From Deltaproteobacteria bacterium (GTDB taxonomy: Bacteria > UBA10199 > JADGCS01), in NCBI GenBank assembly GCA_024233595.1, contig JACKPK010000009.1:10887-74886 (forward strand): 64,000 nucleotides of DNA, written 5' to 3'. The notes under the pieces were generated by a model, which saw only the letters and a program-made list of their open reading frames with translations, was not told the origin of the DNA and ran no database searches. Every line of letters begins with the position of its first letter. Position 1 is the first letter of the stretch. Shown here one piece after another: positions 34,591 through 43,187 of the stretch. Both the position numbers and the translations under genes were made by a program.

Positions 34591-36308
34591 TGTCAGAAAC
34601 TTCTGCACAACAAGATCTTTTCGAGATGAACTGGCAGGCTTTGTGTGAGCATCGGCCCGCATTAGCAGCGCAGTTACAATCTTATAAAAACCAGGTGAAA
34701 GCTCAGTCGGAGTCGCTTGGTAGTTTTGCTGGGTCGGAATCTTTGTCTCAGGGATACAAAGAGGCTTTGATTTTGATTTGTGATGGCATTGGTTCCGCTG
34801 ATCAGATCTCACAGGTCATTCAGAATTGTCCTGCTTCCACAGAAATTCTTGTGGTCGAAAAGAATGCGTCGCGTTTTTTAGAATCTTTTTTTCACAATGA
34901 TTTACGATCGTGTATGGCAGAGGATCGCTTTGAATTCGCTATTCATTTGCCAGCAGAACGATTCTCTGTTTTTTTTCGCGATTACCTGATGGCCAATGAA
35001 CGTTTGGTGCTGACTGATCGCTTAGCGCATTTTTATGATGAGGGCAGCATCAAAAAAGAGGGTGCTTATTATCTGGCATTTGCTAAAGGCTTACAGCAGG
35101 CTGTTATTGAATTGCGCGATGTTTATTTGGCTCCTGGTGAAGACAATATAAGAGGGCTCATTAACCTCAGTGAAAATCTCGATCAGCTCAGTTCGTGTGC
35201 GGATTTATCACAGTTTGCGGGTGTGTATCAGGGTATGGCTGGGGTGATTCTTTCCGCCGGGCCATCTTTAAATGAGCATTTGTCTTTTTTATCAAAACTC
35301 AAGGGCAAGGTGGTCACAGCTTGCACTGATGGGGCTTTGCAGGCAGTTTTAAAATCTGGTTTAGAGCCAGATTTTGTGGTGAGCATGGAGCGCGTGGAAG
35401 AAACCGCTGCCTTGTATTCGAACCTGCCTTCCTCATTCACGGCGCCTTTGTTTTGCCAACCCGTGATTCAGCCGAATTTGTTTCGTGAATATAAAAATAA
35501 AAAAGTGCTTTGTGTGCGTGATGCAACCTTTGGGTCTTGGTTGAATGACAAAAGTTTACGTTTGTTTTTGGGATCAACAGTGGCTTCCATGGCGTATCAA
35601 ATTTTATGCACCATGGGCTGTTCGCAGATTTTTCTCTTGGGACAAGATCTGGCTTACGATCGTGATGAAAGTGGCGCATCGCATGTGCAAGGCATTGATC
35701 AAAAAGTCAAAGAAGCAACCATGGCGATCAAAGAGAGTCGGCATTTTTGTGAGCTGGAAGGCAACGATGGCAGCCCCATTGCTTCGAATCAGTTTTGGAA
35801 AAAATTCAAAGAAGATTTGCAGTATCTGATTCAAAGCCATTCTGTAGCGACTTTTAATGTCATCTCCGCGAGCAAAGGGGCTCAAATTTTAGGCGCTCAC
35901 CGACTTGAGCCACAAGATTTTTGGTCGACCATCAACAATGCAGAAGCAGGTTCTTTGAGCAAAACATTGGCTTCACAAATGAAAACAACAAGCCCTTGGG
36001 CTGATTTTAACAAAGAAGGGCTTATTCAGAAAACCTTTTTGGGTTTAGATAAAATAAAAAGTGCCGCTTTGCGTTTAGATGATGAGATCTCTCGCTTTCA
36101 GCATCATCAACGGGCGCTCACTGGTAATGCTGAAGAAATAGAGCTTTATCAGAAAAAATTTGCGGTTTGGGAAGAAGGTGTAAAAAAGTGTTTTTCGGCT
36201 GATGGCTGGGTTTTTCAGAATTTTGTGCAGTGCTTTTTAATTCAGAGTACATACAGATCACCGCCGCACGTAAAAATTATCTCCGCAATTGGGATTGAAT
36301 TACATTGA
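34590..36308 (+). CDS. maf: Maf (DUF115) flagellin glycosyltransferase, copy 3, C-terminus frameshifted
   Basis: The ATG overlaps the ACP stop by one base. The 572-residue reading has the DUF115 motifs VILSAGPSLNEHLSFL (about 216), ACTDGALQAVLKSGLEPDF (about 241) and LLGQDLAYDRDESGASH (about 349). The last 17 residues are out of frame. Conserved coding continues in the other frames (ITAARKNYLRNW, then NLMAFHDLIRHLLYWLER) to a TGA at 36397-36399 that overlaps copy 4 by 4 bases. Two single-base losses, near 36256 and 36290, would explain this. The intact protein would have about 603 residues. Confidence 0.8.
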   Translation: MSETSAQQDLFEMNWQALCEHRPALAAQLQSYKNQVKAQSESLGSFAGSESLSQGYKEALILICDGIGSADQISQVIQNCPASTEILVVEKNASRFLESFFHNDLRSCMAEDRFEFAIHLPAERFSVFFRDYLMANERLVLTDRLAHFYDEGSIKKEGAYYLAFAKGLQQAVIELRDVYLAPGEDNIRGLINLSENLDQLSSCADLSQFAGVYQGMAGVILSAGPSLNEHLSFLSKLKGKVVTACTDGALQAVLKSGLEPDFVVSMERVEETAALYSNLPSSFTAPLFCQPVIQPNLFREYKNKKVLCVRDATFGSWLNDKSLRLFLGSTVASMAYQILCTMGCSQIFLLGQDLAYDRDESGASHVQGIDQKVKEATMAIKESRHFCELEGNDGSPIASNQFWKKFKEDLQYLIQSHSVATFNVISASKGAQILGAHRLEPQDFWSTINNAEAGSLSKTLASQMKTTSPWADFNKEGLIQKTFLGLDKIKSAALRLDDEISRFQHHQRALTGNAEEIELYQKKFAVWEEGVKKCFSADGWVFQNFVQCFLIQSTYRSPPHVKIISAIGIELH

Positions 36309-36420
36309 AGGCAATTTAATGGCTTTTCATGATTTGATCCGTCATTTGCTTTATTGGCTTGAACGAGCAAGGCATTGTTTAGAAGAGGGTGCTCAATGAC
36401 AAACCTCTTTTCTAAAACAA
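36245..36420 (+). other. Indel cluster at the maf copy 3/copy 4 junction
   Basis: Three single-base disruptions fall in about 170 bases: near 36256 and 36290 (end of copy 3) and in AAAA at 36412-36416 (start of copy 4). Restoring one base each gives a copy 3 that ends at 36399 and a copy 4 that starts at the overlapping ATG 36396. That is the same ATGA junction used throughout this operon. The third repair turns MTNLFSK into a continuous MTNLFSKNKDCLKQYRPYL. Confidence 0.65.
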
Positions 36421-36448
36421 AGACTGCCTCAAGCAGTATCGGCCTTAT

Positions 36449-38215
36449 TTGTGGCATCGCCTTCAAGATATCTTAGAAAAGTCTCCTCAAATCGAAGCGC
36501 TTGCCAGTGAGCAACAAAGCATTTCGGCAGAGCAGCTTGCCATGGCCTGGACTGAGAGCCTTAAAGTTTCTAAAATAGCAGGATCAAAATTAATCGTTGT
36601 GAATGGCATGGCTCACCCAGCTTCTATTTTGCGTTTGTTTGAAGAGTCAGAGCCAGAAACTCACTTTGCCTTGGTGGAAGCCGATCCTTTGGTGTTCCTT
36701 GCTAGCTTTTATCATAAAGATTGGGAGCCTTTGTTTAAATCAGCTCGTGTTGAGTTTTTTGTGGGTTTGGAAGTGAATCAATTTGTGGCCGCGCAAAAAG
36801 AATTTTTCTTACAAGAAGACCGTTTAGTTTATCGCGAAGCCATCGGGCAATTTTATTGCACCAAAAGTTTACAAGCTCATGGCCCTTTTTATGTTGAGTT
36901 TTCTAAAGCCATGCAAGTGGCCTTAAAGCAGTTGGGCAATCATTTAGAAGCCCCTGGAGAAGACGGCTATCGAGGTCTGATCAATGTGATTGGGAATTTG
37001 TCATGCCTTAAGAAAACCTTTGATCCCAGTTGCTTGCAAGGAAGCCTGCAGGGCTTGCCAGCAGTGATTGTTTCCACTGGTCCTTCTTTGCAATTTCATT
37101 TGGATCAGCTCAAAGCCAATCAAGATCGCTTTGTCATTGCTTGTAGCGACAGCTCGTTAAAATTTTTACTGAACCATAATATTAAACCTCATTTTGTGAT
37201 GTCGATGGAACGCACAAAGAATATTGTGGATGTTTTGGGTGATTTGCCTGCTGATTTAGACATTCCTTTGGTGACCTTGCCGGTTTGTTACCCTACGGTC
37301 ATTAAAAATTATCCCGGTCCGAAAATATTTTTGAATCGTGGGAGTTCCTTTGGAAAGTGGTTGTGGCCAGAGGCTGATTTTTTTAATCTGGGCAACAGTG
37401 TGGCCACCATGGCGTATCGTTTTTTTGTTTACTTGGGCGTGAGCGAGATCAATCTTTTGGGGCAAGATTTGGCTTTTGCTCCTGATCTTAAATCGTCTCA
37501 TTTTGCTGCTGTCGAAGGTGATATTCAAAAAGTTGAGTTGAGTCGGATTTCGGGTGAACGTTCGGCTGTCATTCCTGGGAATTCCGGGCATGATATTCAA
37601 TCAACAACTTACTGGAAATCCTTTCGTGATCAGCTGGATGCTTTTATTGCTAAATTTTCAATCCCCACTCGTAACGTGATCCCCACAAGTTATGGCGCGC
37701 AGATTCAGCAAGCAGAACGTGTTGATCCAGAAATGTTTTGGCAAGAGGCTGCTAAACGCACTGCTATCAAGTCTATCGATTTTGGTTTTAGGGATGCGCA
37801 AAATCAACGTGACTGCGGGGAATTGGTGGATCAGTCAAAAAAGGATTTGCGTGATCTGAATAAAAAGACATTGCAGGTCATGAATGATTTGAGCCTGACC
37901 ATTCACGAAGACTTTCCTCAGGCCGGTAAGACAGAAAAATTAGAAGCCTATCGTGCTTATTTTAAAGTCTGGGAACAGAAACGGCAGGCCCTGGTTAATG
38001 AGCATCGTTCCTTATTTAAAAATTTACTGAGCCCTTTGCTGGCTTCGCATCATTACGCCATTCTCACGCAAAGAGAGCGCGTGCGTTTGCAGGATGAGAA
38101 CTTTTTATCAGCTGTTTCTCAGTATTTTGATTTAACTCAAGCTTGGCTCAAAGAATGTCATTATTGGAGTTCGCGGGTTCTTGATTTATTGGAAGGAGCT
38201 GAGACTAGTGAGTGA
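36449..38215 (+). CDS. maf: Maf (DUF115) flagellin glycosyltransferase, copy 4, N-terminus frameshifted
   Basis: The open frame can start at a TTG at 36449 (588 residues), but the natural start is probably the ATG at 36396, one lost base away. DUF115 motifs are VIVSTGPSLQFHLDQL (about 207), ACSDSSLKFLLNHNIKPHF (about 231) and LLGQDLAFAPDLKSSH (about 336). The N-terminal domain includes EADPLVFLASFYHKDWEPLF, shared with copy 3. A helical C-terminal domain ends in SSRVLDLLEGAE. Its stop lies 8 bases into copy 5. Confidence 0.82.
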   Translation: MWHRLQDILEKSPQIEALASEQQSISAEQLAMAWTESLKVSKIAGSKLIVVNGMAHPASILRLFEESEPETHFALVEADPLVFLASFYHKDWEPLFKSARVEFFVGLEVNQFVAAQKEFFLQEDRLVYREAIGQFYCTKSLQAHGPFYVEFSKAMQVALKQLGNHLEAPGEDGYRGLINVIGNLSCLKKTFDPSCLQGSLQGLPAVIVSTGPSLQFHLDQLKANQDRFVIACSDSSLKFLLNHNIKPHFVMSMERTKNIVDVLGDLPADLDIPLVTLPVCYPTVIKNYPGPKIFLNRGSSFGKWLWPEADFFNLGNSVATMAYRFFVYLGVSEINLLGQDLAFAPDLKSSHFAAVEGDIQKVELSRISGERSAVIPGNSGHDIQSTTYWKSFRDQLDAFIAKFSIPTRNVIPTSYGAQIQQAERVDPEMFWQEAAKRTAIKSIDFGFRDAQNQRDCGELVDQSKKDLRDLNKKTLQVMNDLSLTIHEDFPQAGKTEKLEAYRAYFKVWEQKRQALVNEHRSLFKNLLSPLLASHHYAILTQRERVRLQDENFLSAVSQYFDLTQAWLKECHYWSSRVLDLLEGAETSE

Positions 38216-39899
38216 TCAGCAGATCTTGAAAAAAAATCTAGATGCTTTGGGGCAGCAAGATCGTGAGTTTGTCGCGTTTTTGAGTCAGCAAAATTTATCG
38301 CAGATCAATCGCAAGCGAGATTTTCCAGCTGCATTGGTTTTGCCGCAAGGCTTGCACCCCAAAGGATTGATTGTCATTATTGGTTGGTGTGGTGAAGAAG
38401 CTTTTTTAAAAGTAACACAGACTTATCCTGAGGCCACTGTGTTGGTGGTGGACAATCAATGGCATGATTTTGCGTATTCTCTTTGCCAAGGCGATTTGAG
38501 TGAGAGCCTTGTGCAAAAACAATATGGCTTTTTGATTGGTGTGAAACCCGAGGCACTGCACGAAAAGCTACTGACTTATTTTTTAAGACCCGGCATCAGT
38601 GATAGCTTGCCAGCTCTGAGCTGTGTTGTGAATCCCAAAGTCACAAAAGCGGACGAGCCCTATTTCCAAGAGTTTTCGCAAACACTGACAAGAACCATTG
38701 AATTTTTTTGGAATGCTTACATTGCTGATGGCTATCAAGATTTTCTCATTGGCACCGATTATCTTTTACAGAATCTAAAGCACATTGATCGCATGAGTGC
38801 TTTGGAACCTTATGCAGGGGCATTTAAAGACCGTTTGGGCGTGGTTGTGTCTTCGGGACCTTCACTTGATCAGCACTTGCCATGGTTAAAGGCCAATCAA
38901 GATCGTGTTCTGATGCTGTGTGCGGATTCAGCACTGAAGAAGTTATTGGACCAAGGCATTAAGCCTTTTGCTGTTTGTTCCATTGAGCGTATTGATCGCC
39001 TTGCCAATGTGTACCGAGGTTTTGAAATCCCAAAAGATGTTTCTTTGATTCATCTTCCTGTCACGCCGCCAGAGATTGCTGATCATTTTCCTGGTGTGAT
39101 TTTTCCTGTTTTTACAAATGTTTTTCCTTTTAATTTTTTACCCGAATTGGTCACCAAGCGAAATTTAGCATCCAGTTGCGCGCATCTTGCTTTGCAAATG
39201 TTAATTCACTTCGGTTGTCAGCGCATCGCTCTTATTGGCCAGGACCTGGCTTACGATCCAAAAACAGGTAGCTCGCATTACAATGGTATGTTTGCTTATG
39301 CGGTGGAGCATGAAAAAGAGCGTGAACGCATTGAGGTGATGGGGAATAATGGGAATCAAATCCAAACCACTAAAATATGGCAGGGGTTTCGGGATTATTT
39401 TTCGATGATCATCCGGCAAAACCCACAAGTGTCGGTGTATCATGTTATTGATCCAAATTATGGTGCTAAAATTGATTTTAGTGAGCATTGGCAGCCCGAC
39501 AAGTTCGAACAAGAAAGTCAAAACTGGACTCAGGAGACGGTTGAATTTGATCATTGCTTGGGGCAAGAGTTTATTGCAGAAAGAAAAAAGAGCTTTGTAA
39601 AAGCCTTGGAAGAGTGGAAACACGACACTAAAGTTTGTTTTGAAAAACTCAGTGTTGAATTTGAAAAAGCCTCTTTGTCCAACAAAAGTGAATTCGAAAC
39701 ATGGTGGGCACAACTGCCTAACATGGTGGGAGAAAGTTCTTTTGCTATTTTCGATGCGTATTTTATGGCAAAAATCAGACGTTTTACGGCTGCTGTGAAA
39801 ACACTTTGGGATGAAGAAGAGTTTAGGGCTTATTGGCCAGCCTTTAAAGAAGAGGCTTGTCGCAGTATGAAAGAGTTAATCGCTGTTTTATACCCTTAA
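38208..39899 (+). CDS. maf: Maf (DUF115) flagellin glycosyltransferase, copy 5
   Basis: The GTG start at 38208 has GGAAGGAG about 10 bases upstream and overlaps copy 4 by 8 bases (563 residues). DUF115 motifs: VVVSSGPSLDQHLPWLKANQ (about 212), CADSALKKLLDQGIKPF (about 239) and LIGQDLAYDPKTGSSHYNG (about 343). It is closest to copy 6; the two share SSGPSL, LPWLKxNQDR and ADSALKxLL, which suggests a recent duplication within the array. Confidence 0.88.
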   Translation: MSDQQILKKNLDALGQQDREFVAFLSQQNLSQINRKRDFPAALVLPQGLHPKGLIVIIGWCGEEAFLKVTQTYPEATVLVVDNQWHDFAYSLCQGDLSESLVQKQYGFLIGVKPEALHEKLLTYFLRPGISDSLPALSCVVNPKVTKADEPYFQEFSQTLTRTIEFFWNAYIADGYQDFLIGTDYLLQNLKHIDRMSALEPYAGAFKDRLGVVVSSGPSLDQHLPWLKANQDRVLMLCADSALKKLLDQGIKPFAVCSIERIDRLANVYRGFEIPKDVSLIHLPVTPPEIADHFPGVIFPVFTNVFPFNFLPELVTKRNLASSCAHLALQMLIHFGCQRIALIGQDLAYDPKTGSSHYNGMFAYAVEHEKERERIEVMGNNGNQIQTTKIWQGFRDYFSMIIRQNPQVSVYHVIDPNYGAKIDFSEHWQPDKFEQESQNWTQETVEFDHCLGQEFIAERKKSFVKALEEWKHDTKVCFEKLSVEFEKASLSNKSEFETWWAQLPNMVGESSFAIFDAYFMAKIRRFTAAVKTLWDEEEFRAYWPAFKEEACRSMKELIAVLYP

Positions 39900-39910
39900 A
39901 GGTTATTTCT

Positions 39911-41683
39911 TTGAATACAATCTATCAAAAAAATCTAGCGGCGTTACAAGAGCGCGATCTTGACTTGGCTCAATTTATTGATTCTTTGGAAACTCAGGCC
40001 TATTCGGTGCAAACGGCTGCCTCTGGTCAATCTTATTTAGAAATCAAAACCGAAAACAAGGGCATCATTCGCATTGGTGATCAGCCCAATCAAACAGGGC
40101 GAGTGCAAACGCTCATTGAGCAACAATTGGATCAGCAAAACCAAGGCTTCTTTTTAATCTTTGGTGCTGGCTTGGGAAATTTACTCACAGAGTTTTTTTC
40201 CAATTTTAAGAAGGGTGTTTGTATTCTGGTTGAGCGCGATGCTCGTATTTTTAAGATGGCCATGCAAACCCAAGACCTTTCATCCATTTTAGCTCACCCG
40301 GGTTTTTACCCTTTGGTGGCGATCAAACCAGAACACCTGGTGTCGCGGCTATCAAAAATCATGATTGCCGCTAACAATAGCAATCATCTTCCTAAGCTTT
40401 ATTTATTGCAGGACCCGCAAGTTGTTGCTTTGTCGCAAAGCTATTACGAGCAAGTGGCTTTGGCTTTAAAAACCGCGGTTGGTTTTTTTTGGGACGGCGT
40501 TGTTGGTGATTCCTATCACGACACACTTTTGGGTTTTCAGTATAGCTTTCAAAATTTAAAGCAGTATCAAAAAAGTTTAAATCTAACGGCCTGGAAGGGT
40601 GTGGCAAAAGGGCAAGTTGGCTTGGTTGTTTCTTCTGGTCCATCTTTATTGAACAAACTGCCTTGGTTAAAAGAAAACCAAGATCGCTTTGTTATCATTT
40701 GTGCCGATTCGGCGCTCAAATTGCTTTTGGAACATGGCATTAAGCCATTTGGTGCAGGGTGCATGGAACGGCACGAGCGTGTTCCTATTCTATTTAAAGA
40801 TTACACCATTCCAGATGATGTGATTTTATTTCATTCGCCGCAAATCATGCCAGAGATTCCAGAAAACTATCAGGGACAATTGGCTCCGGTTTTTAGAGAT
40901 GTCTTGCCTTTTTCGTTTTTTCCAGACCTTTTGCCACGTTTTAACATCGGCATGAGTTGTGCGCACTTAAACATCATGGTGCTTTTGTATTTGGGATGTG
41001 AACGCATTGCTTTTATGGGACAAGATTTGGCCTTTGAACGCGAGTCGCTCAAAAGTCATTACGAAGGCATGTATGATTACGCGACAGAATCAGATCAGTC
41101 TAAGCAGCATGTCCCTGTCGTAGACAATCAAGGTGGCAGCATCATGAGCCACGAAAAGTGGATTCAGTTTAGAGAATTCATTGAACTCATCATCACGCAT
41201 AACCCGGGGGCTGCTTTTTACAATGTGATTGAAAAAGAGCAGGGAGCCAGGATTTTAGGCGCTAGCCGCATAGATCTGATCGATTTTGAAAAAATGAGCG
41301 CCAATGACCGCGTTGTGTTGCCAGATTTTAAGCAAGCGCAAGACTTTATGCAGAAGAAGTGGCCCGACTTTAAAGATTCATTGCAGCAAAGTTTACAGAA
41401 TCTGATCGATGGGTTAGAACAACTCAGAGGGATGTGGCCTGATTTAGAGCAAGCTCAAACAAAGCAGCGTTATTTTGAATGCCTAAGCAATTTAGAACAA
41501 CGCACTCCCGATTTGGCCTGGTCCGTTTTTTGTGAAGTGTTTTGTTCTCGTAAAAAGCGTTTTGATGCCAATGTTGAATCGGTTTTTTCAGACGATGACT
41601 TTCAAAAAAACTCACCAGGCTACATCAAAGAAGGGCAGAGTTGCTTGGAAGAGCTCCTAAAGATCCTCAAAAAAGGCTTTTGA
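39911..41683 (+). CDS. maf: Maf (DUF115) flagellin glycosyltransferase, copy 6
   Basis: The TTG start has AAAGGTTA upstream and follows copy 5 by 11 bases (590 residues). The N-terminus is longer than in copy 5, with a beta-rich segment (about 40-75) before the Rossmann-like LIFGAGLGNLLTEFF (about 82). DUF115 motifs: LVVSSGPSLLNKLPWL (about 238), CADSALKLLLEHGIKPFG (about 262) and FMGQDLAFERESLKSHYEG (about 369). It is the last of six paralogues in the window. Confidence 0.88.
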   Translation: MNTIYQKNLAALQERDLDLAQFIDSLETQAYSVQTAASGQSYLEIKTENKGIIRIGDQPNQTGRVQTLIEQQLDQQNQGFFLIFGAGLGNLLTEFFSNFKKGVCILVERDARIFKMAMQTQDLSSILAHPGFYPLVAIKPEHLVSRLSKIMIAANNSNHLPKLYLLQDPQVVALSQSYYEQVALALKTAVGFFWDGVVGDSYHDTLLGFQYSFQNLKQYQKSLNLTAWKGVAKGQVGLVVSSGPSLLNKLPWLKENQDRFVIICADSALKLLLEHGIKPFGAGCMERHERVPILFKDYTIPDDVILFHSPQIMPEIPENYQGQLAPVFRDVLPFSFFPDLLPRFNIGMSCAHLNIMVLLYLGCERIAFMGQDLAFERESLKSHYEGMYDYATESDQSKQHVPVVDNQGGSIMSHEKWIQFREFIELIITHNPGAAFYNVIEKEQGARILGASRIDLIDFEKMSANDRVVLPDFKQAQDFMQKKWPDFKDSLQQSLQNLIDGLEQLRGMWPDLEQAQTKQRYFECLSNLEQRTPDLAWSVFCEVFCSRKKRFDANVESVFSDDDFQKNSPGYIKEGQSCLEELLKILKKGF

Positions 41684-41716
41684 TTTTTACTGTGTTTAAG
41701 GCTTTGAAGGAAATAA

Positions 41717-42988
41717 ATGAAATTTGTTTTTGTTCACATGGGCATCGAGTTCGACGGTGACTCTCTGAAACAACGTGGTCTTGGTGGCACCGAAACAGCT
41801 TTGATTGGTGTTTCTCGTGAGCTGGCAGCTCTTCCTGATAACGAAGTTCATGTGTTCACCAACACACCCAAAGAAGCTTGTTTTGATGGTGTTCATTACC
41901 ACCCTTTGGCTCAGTTAGGGCCATGGGCAAAAAGTAACCACACAGACATTTTGATCAGCATTAGGCAATGGTTGCCTTTTTGGATGCCAATCAAAGCGCG
42001 GCACCGCGTTTACTTTTCTCCTGATTCTTACGATCAACCCTTTTTACAACGGGCAGTCGAAGTGGCTTTGCCTGTCAAAGGCGAGAGCACAGCGGTTCCT
42101 TTATTTAAACCGCAGGAATTTTTTTCGGCCTTAGATTCTATTTTTTGTGTTGGGCAATGGCAGGCTGATCAATTTGTGAGCAAGTTGCAGTTCCCGCAGG
42201 ATAAAATCTTTGTCACTGCTAACGGTGTTTTTTTAGAAAACTTCCAACCTTTGGCTTTAGAAGAGCGGAAACGTCATCTCATATACTCATCCACACCCTT
42301 TAGGGGGCTGGATCACCTCATTCGTTATTTTTCTGAGTTAAAAGCAGAAGGCACCGATCTTAATTTAGAAATTTGCAGTGGCATGCAGGTGTATGGCTTG
42401 TCCGATGAAGACAATAAAAAAGGTTATGGTCATTTATTTGAAGCCATCAAGCAATTGGGAGCCATTTCTCATGGGTCTATCAAACAATCAGAACTTGCTA
42501 AAATCATGTGCCAGGGGCTTTTGTGCACCTACCCAAATACCTTTGAAGAAACCTTTTGTATTTCAGTTTTAGAAGCGCAAGCAGCCGGATTGCCTGTGAT
42601 CACTTCTGCCAAGGGTGCTTTGCTCGAGCGTGTGAGCTCTGGGGTAGATGGTTTATTAATCAAAGGCGAACCTGCAGAAGAATCTTATAAAAGAGACTTC
42701 ATTGCTGCGGTGAAAAGCCTGTCTCAAGATGTTAACCGTTGGCAAAGTATGAGCCAGGCGGCTGTGCAAAAAGCACAAAAATTTTCTTACAAAAACCTCG
42801 CGCAGCAGTGGATGGCTTATTTTGATTCGCTAAATATATATGACATTGAAGCTTCTAAAAAAGACATTCCTAATTTTGGTGATTATTTAGTCGACCTGAA
42901 TGACGGTAAAAATACAAAATTATCGATTAACAAAGAGTCCATTTTGCACATTTTGCAGCAGTATTTTTCGCTTTTTGGTTTTCAGTAA
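41717..42988 (+). CDS. GT4-family glycosyltransferase
   Basis: The 423-residue protein has a GT-B fold. The N-terminal domain has RGLGGTETALIGVSRELA at about residues 20-37. The C-terminal nucleotide-sugar domain has SVLEAQAAGLPVITSAKGAL at about 276-295, including the GT4 E-x7-E-like region. Ribosome site AAGGAAA lies 5 bases upstream. It ends the maf operon and precedes the flagellins, so it may extend a flagellin-linked sugar. The last 50 residues are outside the GT fold and unrecognised. Confidence 0.85.
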   Translation: MKFVFVHMGIEFDGDSLKQRGLGGTETALIGVSRELAALPDNEVHVFTNTPKEACFDGVHYHPLAQLGPWAKSNHTDILISIRQWLPFWMPIKARHRVYFSPDSYDQPFLQRAVEVALPVKGESTAVPLFKPQEFFSALDSIFCVGQWQADQFVSKLQFPQDKIFVTANGVFLENFQPLALEERKRHLIYSSTPFRGLDHLIRYFSELKAEGTDLNLEICSGMQVYGLSDEDNKKGYGHLFEAIKQLGAISHGSIKQSELAKIMCQGLLCTYPNTFEETFCISVLEAQAAGLPVITSAKGALLERVSSGVDGLLIKGEPAEESYKRDFIAAVKSLSQDVNRWQSMSQAAVQKAQKFSYKNLAQQWMAYFDSLNIYDIEASKKDIPNFGDYLVDLNDGKNTKLSINKESILHILQQYFSLFGFQ

Positions 42989-43053
42989 AGATCTTTTCTT
43001 AACAGCAGTTAACATTCGTTAACAACGCGTTCAAAAAAAAATAAAAAAATCCC

Positions 43054-43080
43054 TTCAGAATTTTCAAAACCATCCGTTCA
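43054..43080 (+). promoter_or_regulatory. Sigma-28 promoter of flagellin 1
   Basis: TTCA, 15 bases, TCCGTTCA. The -10 matches the TCCG-type element seen before fliD and fliS here and resembles GCCGATAA, the FliA consensus. The -35 is imperfect (TAAA expected). The match to the fliS promoter extends through the spacer (ATTTTC-AAA). An A-tract precedes it. The transcript would begin near 43090, leaving a leader of about 95 bases. Confidence 0.6.
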
Positions 43081-43088
43081 GAACTCTG

Positions 43089-43187
43089 GAGACAGAGATG
43101 TCTCTTGTAGGAATCAAGGTAGATCCCTGCAAAGGTCTTAAGGATGAGACCTTATTAATATTCCCAGTAATCAAGGAGGATGTCATG
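43089..43187 (+). promoter_or_regulatory. Structured leader of flagellin 1 with CsrA-like sites
   Basis: Two perfect hairpins precede the gene: GAGACA/TGTCTC (43089-43104) and AAGGTCT/AGACCTT (43132-43153). The second displays TAAGGATG in its loop. The Shine-Dalgarno region AGGAGGATGT (43174-43183) contains a second AGGATGT. One loop site plus one site over the ribosome site is the layout by which CsrA represses flagellin mRNA in Bacillus and Campylobacter. No csrA or fliW gene lies in the window. Confidence 0.5.

Noticed and set aside
36412..36416. Phase variation of maf copy 4 through its A-tract
   Set aside because: The tract has only four A residues, too short for slipped-strand switching. 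Two further indels nearby point to sequence error or decay instead.
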